Shown: positions 51,038-63,694 of the stretch, in pieces
How positions within the stretch are numbered: the stretch's first letter is position 1
Layout: every line of letters starts with the position of its first letter
Assembly: GCA_963777975.1 (NCBI GenBank)
Contig: CAVZSO010000011.1
Span: 124,001 to 188,000 of the forward strand
Length of the DNA stretch: 64,000 bases
Direction of reading: 5' to 3'
From: CSP1-4 sp963777975
Lineage (GTDB): Bacteria > Chloroflexota > Limnocylindria > Limnocylindrales > CSP1-4
Notes under the pieces: generated by a model
Told to the model about the DNA's origin: nothing
The model's database searches: none
Seen by the model: the letters and a program-made list of their open reading frames with translations, nothing else
Position numbers and translations under genes: made by a program

Positions 51038-51203
51038 AGCAGCTGACCCAAGAGCAGCTGCAGGGATCCGTGGATCCCACCTCGTCGTCCGGTCGGCTGA
51101 CCGGTCGCGACAGAGATCGAAGATCCATCGTCGATTCGTGCGCCGGACGGGCGCCTCGCGCTCCGTCTCGCCGCCGCCGTGTCACATCCTCACAGCAGAA
51201 GAA

Positions 51204-51321
51204 CCCCGGTGACTCCAGCGGAGAGGCCACACCCGTTCCCATCCCGAACACGGCAGTTAAGCTCTCCAGCGCCGAAGATACTGAGAGGGCAGCCTTTCGG
51301 GAAAATAGGTCGTCGCCGGGG
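51204..51321 (+). rRNA. rrf: 5S ribosomal RNA
   Basis: 118 nt. CCCCGGTGAC at the 5' end pairs with GTCGCCGGGG; CATCCCGAACACGGCAGTTAAG is the loop B/C core. A TTTTT run follows at once, so helix I doubles as terminator stem. The 23S-5S spacer (~165 nt) holds no gene. Confidence 0.95.
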
Positions 51322-51407
51322 TTTTTCGCGTCCATCGATCGGGCGGCTGAAACAACCGGGCGGCCGGCGCCACCCCGCGTGCCGCGGGCGCGGCCTATGA
51401 TTCAGCC

Positions 51408-52211
51408 GTGATCGAGCCGCCGCAGATCGAGCCCCACGGCGCGGGCGACCAGCCGCCGGCCGACGTGGCCGAGGTCGGCAACGGCACCAAGAGCGGTGTC
51501 GCGAGCGTGTGCCCCTATCTGCTCGTCCCCGGCGCATCGTGGCGTGCGGCGCGGCCCTTGCGTGAGCACCGCTGCATGGCGGTGTCACCGATCGACGCGC
51601 CCAGCCTCGAGACTCAGCGAAGCCTGTGCCTGGCTTCCTTCACGACCTGCCCGCGGTTCGAGGCAGCGACCGTCGCTCGCCGCGCGCGCTGGCTGGGCTC
51701 GCCGGAGGGGCTCGTCGCGTTCGAAGCCCGAGTCGCCCGCCGTGTGCCACGGGTCGCCCCGGTCGCACTCGATCGTCCGAGCGCCATCGCCGGTCCGCTC
51801 TCGTTGTTCGGCGGCAGTCGCCGCCTGGCGCGCATCGCTCTGGCCGTCGTCATGATCGGCGCTGCAGTCCTGCTCCTCGCCGCGCGCTTCGCTGGCGGGC
51901 CGCCGGGAGACCGCCTCGGAGCCAGCCCGGAGGCGACGACGCCGGCCGCCCTCGCATCGCCGACCGCGGCGCTGGCGACGTTGCCGGCCTCGCCATCGTT
52001 GCCGGCGACGTCGACGCCCAGTCCGTCACTCAGCGCCGCCCCAGCCAAGACGCCCAAGCCCGCAGCGACTCGACGCTACAAGGTCAAGTCCGGCGACACG
52101 CTGAGCGGGATCGCCGCGCGCTTCGGCACGACCGTCGCCGTCATCAAGCGTCTCAACAACATCAGTGACGCGAGCCGTCTCCGGACGGGCCAGGTCCTGC
52201 GCCTCCCGTAA
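51408..52211 (+). CDS. Membrane-anchored LysM protein with N-terminal four-Cys domain
   Basis: 267 aa, uninterrupted. A cytoplasmic N-domain has Cys in SVCPYLLVPG, EHRCMAVSP, RSLCLASFTTCPRFE, spaced as in a Cys-rich motif common in Chloroflexota. One transmembrane helix (IALAVVMIGAAVLLLAARF) follows, then a Pro/Ser/Ala linker and a C-terminal LysM repeat, YKVKSGDTLSGIAARFGTTV to LRTGQVLRLP, that binds peptidoglycan. GTG 51408 lies 6 nt after TATGAT. Links cytoplasm to cell wall; role unknown. Confidence 0.87.
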   Translation: MIEPPQIEPHGAGDQPPADVAEVGNGTKSGVASVCPYLLVPGASWRAARPLREHRCMAVSPIDAPSLETQRSLCLASFTTCPRFEAATVARRARWLGSPEGLVAFEARVARRVPRVAPVALDRPSAIAGPLSLFGGSRRLARIALAVVMIGAAVLLLAARFAGGPPGDRLGASPEATTPAALASPTAALATLPASPSLPATSTPSPSLSAAPAKTPKPAATRRYKVKSGDTLSGIAARFGTTVAVIKRLNNISDASRLRTGQVLRLP

Positions 52212-52292
52212 CGGCGCCGGCGCCATGCGGCAGCCGACATATGAGGGCCGCGCACAGTCAGCGTCATGCGAGCCCAGACTCGAGCCCGACGA

Positions 52293-53162
52293 TCAGCGCT
52301 GGCAGCCGCGGCAGAAGCTGGTCACGAACCCGCCGGGTGCGATCTCGCTGATGGTCGTGCCGCAGCGGGGACATGGCTGACCGCCCTTCCGATGCACGTG
52401 CAGGAAGTCCCGCACCTCGACCTCGAAGTCGGGTGGCACACGGTGCCGCAGCTCGTCGATGGCCCAGGCCAGGGTGTCCTTGGTCGCGTCGTACAGGCGA
52501 TCGACCTCCTCGGGAGCCAGCGTCGAGCGCTTGCGAAAGGGCGCCAGGCGGGCGGCCCACAGGATCTCGTCGCTGTAGCCGTTGCCGATGCCGGCCACGA
52601 ACGACTGCTCGCGCAGCAGGTTCTTCAGCTCGCCGCGATGGCGCTGGATGCGGGCTCGCCACGTGGCCAGGTCGAGCTCGGGGTCATCGGCGTCCGGCCC
52701 GAGCTCGTCCCAGCCGGCGGCGGGCCGCGTCACGCCCCGCGGCACGACGTAGATCTTGCCCATGCGCGTCGGGTCGCGGTACCGAAGCTCGATGGCATCC
52801 TCGTCCGCCGGCAGCCACGCCGCGTCTTCGGTCCAGGCCGCGGACCGAGCGGGCGGTCCGCTGCGGCCGCCGAAGCGCAGCAGCCAGGCGGTCGAGGCCA
52901 GCGCCTTCGAGCCTGGCGCACCCAGCCCGAGGCGCCCGGTGAGCATGGCGTTGACGATGATCCGGTCGCGGTCGAGCTGGAGCACGATGAACTTGCCGCG
53001 CCGGGTCACGGACTGCAGGGTCTGGCCCGAGAGGGCCGCCAGCTCGGTCGGCGTGCCGCGAACGACGAGCGTTTGCGGCGCCTCGGAGGCGACGATCGTG
53101 CGACCCGCCAGGGCGGCCTGGAAGGCATCGGTCAGGATGGCGATATCGGGCAGCTCCGGCAC
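52293..53162 (-). CDS. mutM: Formamidopyrimidine-DNA glycosylase
   Basis: 289 aa, uninterrupted. Mature N-terminus PELPDI (catalytic Pro and Glu), Lys in VTRRGKFIVLQL, N-x-L-T-G-R in NAMLTGRLGLG, then the helix-two-turn-helix (NLLREQSFVAGIGNGYSDEI) and the zinc finger CPRCGTTISEIAPGGFVTSF...CRGCQ. Removes 8-oxoG and FapyG and nicks the abasic site. GTG 53162 gives the correct Pro. Divergent from the S1 gene. Confidence 0.95.
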   Translation of the reverse strand: MPELPDIAILTDAFQAALAGRTIVASEAPQTLVVRGTPTELAALSGQTLQSVTRRGKFIVLQLDRDRIIVNAMLTGRLGLGAPGSKALASTAWLLRFGGRSGPPARSAAWTEDAAWLPADEDAIELRYRDPTRMGKIYVVPRGVTRPAAGWDELGPDADDPELDLATWRARIQRHRGELKNLLREQSFVAGIGNGYSDEILWAARLAPFRKRSTLAPEEVDRLYDATKDTLAWAIDELRHRVPPDFEVEVRDFLHVHRKGGQPCPRCGTTISEIAPGGFVTSFCRGCQR

Positions 53163-53319
53163 GCGACGACGGCCTCTCCCTCGTTGTGGCTGCTGAAAGG
53201 TGCGTGGTAGTATGCGCGGGCCCTTCCGGGGCCAGCGCCATGCGCCGCGCGAGCCGACCTGCGACGAAGGAGTCTGACGAGCCCGACGGGACACGGACGA
53301 CCCACCTCCGACGGATGAC

Positions 53320-53346
53320 GGCCCGAGCGTGTCGCTCGGGCCTTTC
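53320..53346 (+). promoter_or_regulatory. Attenuator-like hairpin in the S1 leader
   Basis: GGCCCGAGCG-TGT-CGCTCGGGCC followed by TTTCC: a 10-bp GC stem with a short T run, between a TAGTAT promoter (about 53209) and the S1 start. It is placed for premature termination or autogenous control by S1. Confidence 0.6.
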
Positions 53347-53386
53347 CACGTCCCGGCAGGAGATCGACCCGAAGGAGACCACCACA

Positions 53387-55870
53387 TTGACCGCAGAGAA
53401 GCAGGGCGGGAGCAAGCCGGCTGACGAGGCGAAGGACGCCACGGCAGAGGCTGACGAGAAGCGCGCCGCGGCCGTCGCCGTGGACGAGCCCGCCACCACC
53501 GACATCGACGCCATCACAGAGGACGCCGTCGGCGAGGCCGTCAGCGCCGCCGAGGAGGCGGCCGCGGCCGAAGAGGTCGCCGACCTCATCGAGGTCGAGG
53601 CCGTCGAGGCTGTCGATGAGGCCGCCGCCGTCGAGGCTGTCGCCGAGGAAGACGCTGACGAGGCGGCGGCCGACGAGGTCGTTGCCGAGATCGCGGTCGA
53701 GGTCGCCCTCGAAGCGGATGTCGTGGCCGAGGCCGCCGTCGACCAGGCCGCCGAGACCGAGACCGTCGCCGTCGAGGCAGCCGAGCATGCCAAGGCCGCC
53801 GAGTCGGTCGCCGAGCTGGTCCTGGCCGACGACGAGATGCCCCTCGAGCTGGTCGGCGAAGCGGTCGTCGAAGCGCAGGAATTGATCGAGATCGCCGACG
53901 AGGCCGCCGCCGAGGCGTATGTCGCCCACGAGGTCGCCGAGGAGGCCGTCGTCGAGGCGGTCGTCGCCGAAGCCGTGGCCGTCGAGATCGTCGAGGAGGC
54001 CGACGAAGCCCGTGAGGTGGCCGACGAGGCCGCCGCCGATGCCTTCGTCGCCGAGACCCGCGCAGAGGATGCGGTCGAGGTCGCGGTCCTCGCCGACGCG
54101 GTCGCCGAGGCCGAGGCCGTTGAAGCAGACGAGGCTGCCGGCGTGGCCGCCGAGGTCATCAGCGCCAGCATCGATGCCAGCGAGCTGGCCGCCGCACCGG
54201 CGGCCGAGGCCGAGCCGAAGCGCGACCTGGGCCCCGAGCCGACGACCATGGAAGAGCTGCTCAACGAGCAGAGCGGCGACATCCGCAGCTTCAAGCACGG
54301 TGACGTGGTCGAGGGCACCGTGGTGCGCATCGACAAGGACGAGATCCTCGTCGACATCGGCGCCAAGTCCGAGGGCGTGGTCAGCAATCGCGAGCTCTAC
54401 GGGCGCAATGCCGAATCGCAGCCTGCGCTCGAGATCGGCGACACGGTCCTGGTCTACGTGCTGCAGCCCGAATCGAACGAGGGCCATGCGGTCCTCTCGC
54501 TCCGGCGAGCCGGCCTGGAGCGCAAGTGGCGCTCGATGCAGGAGCAGTTCGACGCCGGGGTCATCATCGAGGCCCCGGTCATCGACCACAACAAGGGCGG
54601 CCTCATCGTCGACTGCGGCATCCGCGGCTTCGTGCCCATCAGCCAGATCGTCGACTTCCCCCGCCGTCCCCAGAACGACCAGCCGCGCGACGCGGCCCAG
54701 GAGATCGCCGAGAAGCTGCAGCCCTTCGTCGGGCGCAAGATGCGGCTCAAGATCCTGGAGGTCAACCGGAAGGCCAACCGCCTCATCCTGTCGGAGAAGG
54801 TCGCGCTCTACGAGGAGCGGCGCGAGAAGCGTGATGAGCTCTTCAGCAGCCTCCAGGTCGGCCAGAAGGTGACCGGCTCGGTGCGCTCCATCGCACCCTT
54901 CGGCGTCTTCATCGACCTCGGCGGCATCGACGGCCTGGTCCACAAGAGCGAGCTCTCCTGGAACAAGGTCAACAACCCCGAGGCCGGCTATCACGTGGGT
55001 GAAGAGGTCGAGGCCGAGGTCATCGACATCAACCACGAGCGTGGGCGCATCAGCCTCTCGATCCGCCGGCTGCAGCCCGACCCGTGGCATTCCACGGTGG
55101 CCGACTTCAAGGTCGGCGACATCATCGACGGCACCGTCACGAAGATCGTCAACTTCGGCGCCTTCGTCCGCGTCCGCGAGGGCCTCGAGGGCCTCATCCA
55201 CATCTCCGAGCTGTCCCACCAGCGCGTGGCGCATCCGGGTGACGTGGTCCACGAGGGCCAGGTGCTCAAGCTCAAGATCATCTCGCTCGACTCCGAGCGT
55301 CATCGCCTCGGCCTCAGCCTCAAGCAGGCCGAGGAGCCGCCGGCCCGACCGGCGCCCGAGGCGCGTGAGCCGCGTCGACCGCGACCCGAGCGCTCGTTCG
55401 ACACCGCCCAGGCGGTGCAGGAGCCGGAGGGCGGCATCGACAACACGCTGGCCGCCGCCTTCGCCCAGGTCCGCCAGCAGATGGCCGCCGCCGAGGTGAC
55501 CGAGGTCAAGGATGACCTCGCGGAAGCCGAGGCGGTCGAGGAGGCGGTCGCTGCCGAGGCCATCGAAGAGGTCGTCGAGACGGTCGCCGTCGACGAGGCG
55601 GTCGTCGAGGCCGTCGCAGCCGACGAGATCGAGCGCATCGAGGATGCCGCGGCCGCCAACGAAGACAACGAAGCGGCTGCCGCCGAGGCCGAGGTCGAGG
55701 TCGTCGAGGCCGTGGCCGCGGTCGAGGAGGCCGAGGAGGCTGCGGCCGCCGAGGTCATCGAGGAGATCGTCGAGGCCGTCGCCGAGGACGAAGCCGAGAT
55801 GGAGGTCGAGGCCGCCGAGGTGGTCGAGGCCATCGCCGTCGAGACGATGGAGGAGAACACGGCCGGCTGA
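53387..55870 (+). CDS. rpsA: Ribosomal protein S1-like protein with long acidic tails
   Basis: 827 aa, uninterrupted. Start TTG 53387 has GAAGGAG 9 nt upstream. Residues ~1-290 are a Glu/Ala/Val/Asp low-complexity segment; ~300-650 hold four S1 domains (HGDVVEGTVVRIDKDEILVD, FDAGVIIEAPVIDHNKGG, VGQKVTGSVRSIAPFGVF, VGDIIDGTVTKIVNFGAF); ~650-827 is another acidic Ala/Glu tail. Family S1 proteins have 4-6 domains with short tails. Binds mRNA at the 30S subunit. The acidic tails are unusual in length. Confidence 0.92.
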   Translation: MTAEKQGGSKPADEAKDATAEADEKRAAAVAVDEPATTDIDAITEDAVGEAVSAAEEAAAAEEVADLIEVEAVEAVDEAAAVEAVAEEDADEAAADEVVAEIAVEVALEADVVAEAAVDQAAETETVAVEAAEHAKAAESVAELVLADDEMPLELVGEAVVEAQELIEIADEAAAEAYVAHEVAEEAVVEAVVAEAVAVEIVEEADEAREVADEAAADAFVAETRAEDAVEVAVLADAVAEAEAVEADEAAGVAAEVISASIDASELAAAPAAEAEPKRDLGPEPTTMEELLNEQSGDIRSFKHGDVVEGTVVRIDKDEILVDIGAKSEGVVSNRELYGRNAESQPALEIGDTVLVYVLQPESNEGHAVLSLRRAGLERKWRSMQEQFDAGVIIEAPVIDHNKGGLIVDCGIRGFVPISQIVDFPRRPQNDQPRDAAQEIAEKLQPFVGRKMRLKILEVNRKANRLILSEKVALYEERREKRDELFSSLQVGQKVTGSVRSIAPFGVFIDLGGIDGLVHKSELSWNKVNNPEAGYHVGEEVEAEVIDINHERGRISLSIRRLQPDPWHSTVADFKVGDIIDGTVTKIVNFGAFVRVREGLEGLIHISELSHQRVAHPGDVVHEGQVLKLKIISLDSERHRLGLSLKQAEEPPARPAPEAREPRRPRPERSFDTAQAVQEPEGGIDNTLAAAFAQVRQQMAAAEVTEVKDDLAEAEAVEEAVAAEAIEEVVETVAVDEAVVEAVAADEIERIEDAAAANEDNEAAAAEAEVEVVEAVAAVEEAEEAAAAEVIEEIVEAVAEDEAEMEVEAAEVVEAIAVETMEENTAG

Positions 55871-56078
55871 CGCCAGCCGCTCCGCGTGCGCGGGCCGACC
55901 CTCGACGCGCCAGCGCGGGAACCCATCGAGACGCCGATCCGTCGTGGGCGGTCAGGGGTACTCTGGTGCCCCCCGTGACCGTACTCCCGGGCGGCGGTCA
56001 GGCCGGATGCCCGTGCTAGGATAGCCCGCAAGGTGGCGGATCCCCCGTTGCCCGTAGAACAGGCGTTCGACCGCGAAA

Positions 56079-58553
<2,475 letters not shown>

Positions 58554-58555
58554 TC

Positions 58556-59996
58556 GTGGCGCGGCCGCAGAGCCGTTACGTCTGCCAGGCCTGCGCCACG
58601 AGCCACCTGCGCTGGGAAGGTCAGTGTCGCGGCTGCGGCGCCTGGGACACGCTCGTCGAGACGGTCGTGCGCGACGCACCCAGCCGCGCCGGCCGGCCTC
58701 ACGTCGCAGCCGATCCAGCCCAGCCTCGTCCCCTGCGCGCGCTCTCCGACGAGGACGTCGAACGACGACCGACGGGCATCGATGAGCTCGACCGGGTCCT
58801 TGGCGGTGGGCTGGTGCCAGGCTCCGTCGTCCTGCTCGGCGGCGAGCCCGGCATCGGCAAGTCGACGCTCGTCCTCGAGGCCGCCGCCGGCATCGCCGGC
58901 CGTCAGGGCACGGTGCTCTACGCCTCGGGCGAGGAGTCGGCCGGCCAGCTCCGCCTGCGGGCCGCTCGCCTTGGCCTGACCGACGGCCCGGCCGCGGACG
59001 CGGTGCACGTCCTCGCCGAGACCGATGTCGAGCGCATCATCGAAGCGGCCCTGACCCTCGCGCCCGCCCTGCTCATCGTCGACTCGGTGCAGACGGTGAC
59101 GCTCGATGGGCTCGACGGGCCGGCCGGCTCGGTCGGCCAGGTCCGGGAGTCGGCCGCTCGCCTGGCGACCTTCGCCCGCGCCTCGCGCTCGCCCGTCGTC
59201 CTCGTCGGCCAGGTCACCAAGGACGGCAGCCTGGCCGGACCCAAGACGCTCGAGCACCTCGTCGATGCCGTGCTCGCACTCGAGGGCGACCGCTACGGGA
59301 CCATCCGCGTCCTCCGCGCGCAGAAGAACCGCTTCGGCTCGACCGAGGAGATCGGTGTCTTCGAGATGCTCGGCGCCGGCCTCGCAGTCGGTCCTCGACC
59401 CGGCCATCGCCTTCCTCTCGCGCGCCGACCCCGCGACCAACGGCCGGACCGCCGGCAGCGCCATCGCGGCGACCCTGGAGGGCAGCCGTCCGCTGCTCGT
59501 CGAGGTCCAGGCGCTGGTGGCACCGGCCGGTGCCGGAGGGCCGAGGCGCTCTGCCAGCGGTCCCGACCCGAATCGGCTGGCGCTGCTCGTCGCCGTGCTC
59601 GGGCGGCGGGCGGGCATCGGCGTCGGTGGCGACGATCTGTATGCATCGCTGGCCGGTGGACTGAGCGTCGCCGAGCCCGCCCTCGACCTTCCCCTGGCCA
59701 TGGCCATCGCCTCGTCGAAGCGCGATCGGCCGATCGACGCGGCGACGGTCGCCTGCGGCGAGGTCGGGCTGCTGGGAGAGCTGCGCCCGGTGGCCGGCCT
59801 CGACCGGCGGCTCCGAGAAGCCGCCCGACTCGGGTTCCGGCGGGCGATCGTGCCCAGCGCCGGCAACGCACCAGCGACCGAGGGGCTCATCGGCCTGGAG
59901 GTCGTCCGGGTGGCGACCCTGCGCGATGCGCTCGAGGTGGCCCTCGCGGTACCCGGCGAAGCCCCTGGGCGTGCCGTCATGGAGGGGGCCAGGTGA
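58556..59996 (+). CDS. radA: DNA repair protein RadA (one frame break)
   Basis: About 480 aa. Zinc finger YVCQACATSHLRWEGQCRGCG, Walker A LLGGEPGIGKSTLVLE, YASGEESAGQLRLRA, LLIVDSVQTV (Walker B), RAQKNRFGSTEEIGVFEML (KNRFG motif) and the C-terminal Lon-like domain DLPLAMAIASSKRDRPID. One surplus G at 59390 (GTC-G-GTC) restores VVLDPAIAFLSRAD. GTG 58556 starts 2 nt after clpC. Branch migration in recombination. Confidence 0.95.
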
Positions 59997-60048
59997 GCGG
60001 CGTGGGACGGTCGTCCACGCTCGACGATGTGCTAGGCTCCGCGGCCGC

Positions 60049-61113
60049 ATGACGAGGGTCGTTCGGGTCCTGGGCGCCTTGCTCGGGATCCTCATCGCGT
60101 TCCAGGTCGCGGCTGCAGGCGGCCCGACCGGCGGGCTCTTCGCCGGTCTCGCCTACGGCGGCTTCATGCTGGCCGCCTGGGTCATCGCCTGGGGCGTGCT
60201 CGGCTTCCTGATCCTGCCCTATCTGACCGTGGTGCCGGCCGGCGCCCTCATCCGCGGTGTCCAACGGATCTCGACCGGGGAGTTCGTGACCGCCATCGCG
60301 GGCCTCCTCATCGGCTTGCTGATGGGGCTCTTGCTGGGCCTGCCACTGTCGAGCCTGCCTTCACCCTATGGCGAATGGATGCCGCTGGCCGTCTCGGCCG
60401 TGCTGGGGCTGGGCATGCTCGGCCTGACCGTCGTCAAGCGCCACGACCTGCTCGAAGCCGTCGAGGCCCTCGGCGTGCTGCCGCGCGGCCGTGACGAGGC
60501 GCCTCCCCAGCCGGTCGGGCCGACGATCATCGTCGACACCAGCGCCATCATCGACGGCCGCATCGCCGACATCGCCGACTCGGGCTTCCTGTTCGGCGTC
60601 CTGGTCGTCGCCCGCTTCGTGCTGGTCGAGCTGCAGCACATCGCCGACCATTCGGACACCGCCAAGCGCAACCGCGGTCGCCGCGGGCTCGAGATCCTGG
60701 CCGCTCTCCAGAAGGGCGACCGCATCCCGGTCGAGATCTCGGAGCAGGACTTCCCGGAGATCGGCGAGGTCGATCAGAAGCTCATCGCGCTGGCCAAGGC
60801 GCGCGGCGGCGCCATCCTGACCAACGACTACAACCTAAATCGCGTGGCGGAGCTGCAGGGCCTTCGCGTCCTCAACGTCAACCATCTGGCGAACGCGGTC
60901 AAGCCGGCGTTCCTGCCCGGCGAGGAGCTCCACGTGCGCGTCATCCAGGAGGGCAAGGAGGCCGGCCAGGGTGTGGCCTTCCTCGACGACGGCACGATGA
61001 TCGTGGTCGAGGGCGGCGATCGCTTCCTGGATCGTGAGGTCGACGTCACGGTCAGCCGCGTGCTCCAGACCGTCGCCGGCCGCATGGTCTTCGCCCACCC
61101 TCGAGCGCGATGA
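60049..61113 (+). CDS. PIN/TRAM domain membrane protein
   Basis: 354 aa, uninterrupted. Four N-terminal transmembrane segments (MTRVVRVLGALLGILIAF, AWVIAWGVLGFLILPYL, IAGLLIGLLMGLLLGLP, LAVSAVLGLGMLGL), a PIN nuclease domain (TIIVDTSAIIDGRIADIADS, ARGGAILTNDYNLNRVAEL, with acidic residues) and a C-terminal TRAM (EELHVRVIQEGKEAGQGVAF). This is the YacL type, typical beside ispD/ispF. RNA-related. ATG overlaps a TAGGCT -10 by ~10 nt. Confidence 0.92.
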   Translation: MTRVVRVLGALLGILIAFQVAAAGGPTGGLFAGLAYGGFMLAAWVIAWGVLGFLILPYLTVVPAGALIRGVQRISTGEFVTAIAGLLIGLLMGLLLGLPLSSLPSPYGEWMPLAVSAVLGLGMLGLTVVKRHDLLEAVEALGVLPRGRDEAPPQPVGPTIIVDTSAIIDGRIADIADSGFLFGVLVVARFVLVELQHIADHSDTAKRNRGRRGLEILAALQKGDRIPVEISEQDFPEIGEVDQKLIALAKARGGAILTNDYNLNRVAELQGLRVLNVNHLANAVKPAFLPGEELHVRVIQEGKEAGQGVAFLDDGTMIVVEGGDRFLDREVDVTVSRVLQTVAGRMVFAHPRAR

Positions 61114-62278
61114 CCGGCGCCGCCGCCGGCCTCGTCGACGTCGTCGTCGTGGCCGCCGGCTCGAGCACCCGCATGGCCGGCATCGACAAGCTGCAGGCGA
61201 CCCTGCTCGGTCGGCCGCTCCTGGCCTGGACGCTCGACGCACTGCGGGCAGCGACCTCGACGCGAACGCTGGTGCTGGTGACGGCGCCCGACCGGGTCGA
61301 GCCGATGCGCGACCGCGCCATGGGTCAGCGCGACCGACGCGCGCGTCGTGGCTGGCGGACCTCGACGCCAGGACTCGGTCGCGGCCGGTCTGGCGGCGAC
61401 GGACGCTGATGTCGTCCTCGTCCACGACGGAGCCAGACCGCTGGTCAGCCCGTCGCTGGTGGACCGGGTCGCAGCGGCGACCGTCGCGCTCGGTGCCGCT
61501 ATCCCCGGCTGGCCGGTCGTCGAGACGCTCAAGCGGGTCGTCGATGGCCGCATCGTCGAGACCGTCGATCGCACCGGGCTGGTCGCCGCGCAGACGCCCC
61601 AGGGTGGGCGCCGAGCCGACCTCCTGGCGGCGCTCGCCGTAGTCAGTGCCGATGGACGTGAAGTGACCGACGAAGCCGGGCTGCTCGAGTCGCTGGGCAT
61701 CCCGATCGCGATCGTCGATGGCGAGGCGGACAATCTCAAGATCACCACGCCGGCCGATCTCGAGCGTGCCGAAGCCGTGCTGGCTGCGCGCCTCGGGCCT
61801 CCGCGCATCGGCCAGGGTCAGGACAGCCACCCCTTCGGCCCCGGCGACGGCCTGGCGCTTGGGTGGCATCCGCATCGAGGTCGCGCCCGCTCTGTACGGC
61901 CATTCGGACGGTGACGCCGCGCTGCACGCCATCGCCGACGCGCTCCTCGCAGCCACCGGTCACGACGACCTTGGCCATCGGTTCCCGGCCGGCGATGCCG
62001 CGACGCGTGGTGTCGATTCACGCGAGATCGTGTCGGCCGTGGTCAGCGACATGGCTCAGGCGGGCTGGCGTGCCATCGGGGTCGACCTGCTCATCCGAGG
62101 CACCCGGCCCCACCTGGGCGCCACGCGGCTCGGTGCCATGCGCGACGCCATCGCCGAGCTGCTCGGGACGTCGACGGAGGCGGTCGCGGTGCATGCGTCG
62201 TCCGGCAACCTGGACGGACCGGACGGTGCCGGCCGGTCGATCTCCGCTCACGCCATCGTGCAGGTCGTGCGCTCGTGA
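61110..62278 (+). CDS. ispDF: Bifunctional IspD-IspF (two frame breaks)
   Basis: MEP pathway. IspD (CDP-ME synthesis): VVVVAAGSSTRMAGIDKLQ, VLVHDGARPLVSPSLVD, AAQTPQGG and LKITTPADLERAEAVL. No stop before IspF: RIGQGQDSHPFGPGDGLALG, GHSDGDAALHAIADALL (zinc His), GTRPHLGATRLGAMRDAIAE and ISAHAIVQVV. Skips at 61323 (ATG-G-GTC) and 61861 (CTT-G-GGT). The fused form is known in several bacteria. The GlySer P-loop of IspD is GSSTRMAG, shorter than canonical but workable. Overlaps the PIN/TRAM stop. Confidence 0.92.
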
Positions 62279-63694
62279 CGCTGCGCTTCCGGAACACGCT
62301 GGGCGGCGCGCTCGAAGCCTTCGAGCCGCTCGACCCGGGCAACGTCCGCATCTACAGTTGCGGGCCGACGGTCTATGCCCCGTCTCACGTCGGCAACTTC
62401 CGGAGCTTCCTGTTCGCCGACGTCCTGCGCCGCTACCTCGCCTGGCGCGGCTACCCCGTGACCTGGGTCATGAACATCACCGACGTCGACGACAAGATCA
62501 TCCGCGACGCGGCCGCCAAAGGCATCCCCATCGGCGAGCTGACCGCAGCGTTCGAGGCCGCCTTCCGCGACGATCTGCGCCGATTGCGGGTCATGACGCC
62601 GGATGTCCTGCCGCGTGCGACGGAGCACATCGAGGCGATGGTCGAGCTCATCGAGACGCTCCTCGAGCGCGGCCATGCCTACCGGACCGAGGACGGCTCG
62701 ATCTTCTTTCGCATCGCGAGCTGGCCCGCCTACGGCCGGTTGGCCCACGTCGATCCCGCCAGCCAGCGCGTCGGCGAACGCGTCGAAGCCGACGAGTACG
62801 ACAAGGACGACGTGCGGGACTTCGCGCTCTGGAAGGCCGCCAAGCCCGGCGAGCCCAGCTGGCCGACACGCCTCGGCGACGGCCGGCCGGGCTGGCACAT
62901 CGAGTGCTCGGCGATGAGCATGCGCTATCTCGGCCCGAGCTTCGACCTCCATACCGGCGGCATCGACCTCATCTTCCCGCACCACGAGGATGAGATCGCC
63001 CAGTCCGAGGCCGCCACGGGTCAGCCCTTCGTGCGCACCTGGCTCCACTGCGCGCATCTCCAGATGAGCGGCGAGAAGATGGCCAAGCGAACCGGCAACA
63101 TCGCCCGCCCGGCCGACATCTACGCCACCGGCGTGCCGGCACGTGCGCTCCGTTTCGCGCTCATCGCGGCGCACTACCGCGCATCGCTCGACTTCAGCGA
63201 GGCGTCGCTGGCGGCGGCCGCAGCGGCGGTCGAGCGACTCTCGACGCTGCTGGCCGCGTTGGACGCCTACGTCGAAGCGTCGCCCTGACGATCCCTCGCT
63301 CGATGCGCTGCTCGAGGAGACGCGTGCCCGGTTCACGGCCGGGCTCGACGACGACCTCAATGTGGCGCCGGCGCTGGCGGCGGTGTTCGACCTCGCCCGA
63401 GAGCTGAATCGGCGAATGGATTCGCGTGCCCTGTCCGGCGCCGACGCCGGTCGCGCCGCGGCCTTCGTGCGCGACCTGGACCGCGTCCTGGCCGTGGCGG
63501 AGGAGGATCTGGCAGACCTCGAGCCGGAGCTCGTGGAGCGACTCGAGGCACGAGCGGCCGCTCGAGCCGCGCGGGACTGGGCGCTGTCCGATCGTCTGCG
63601 CGACGAGCTCGCCGAGCGGGGCATCGCCGTCGAGGACACTCGCGATGGCCAGCGCTGGCGACGCCAGATGGTGGTCGACGGTGCCCGGCGGTAA
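62275..63694 (+). CDS. cysS: Cysteinyl-tRNA synthetase (one frame break)
   Basis: About 473 aa. RIYSCGPTVYAPSHVGNFRS (HIGH-like), VTWVMNITDVDDKIIRDA, WHIECSAMSMRYL (zinc Cys, His), DLIFPHHEDEIAQSEAATG, MSGEKMAKRTGN (KMSKS-like KMAKR). One base (T at 63286, CCC-T-GAC) removes an otherwise in-frame TGA and restores the helical tRNA-binding end. GTG start overlaps the ispF TGA. Confidence 0.95.

Noticed and set aside
53132..55303. 723-residue open frame antisense to the S1 gene
   Set aside because: Mirror of the Glu/Ala/Val repeat codons, giving Leu/Asp/Gly-rich nonsense; the S1 domains on the plus strand are intact.
55871..56078. CIRCE or CtsR heat-shock operator upstream of clpC
   Set aside because: Neither the TTAGCACTC-N9-GAGTGCTAA form nor a CtsR heptad repeat is present; only a TAGGAT -10 candidate.
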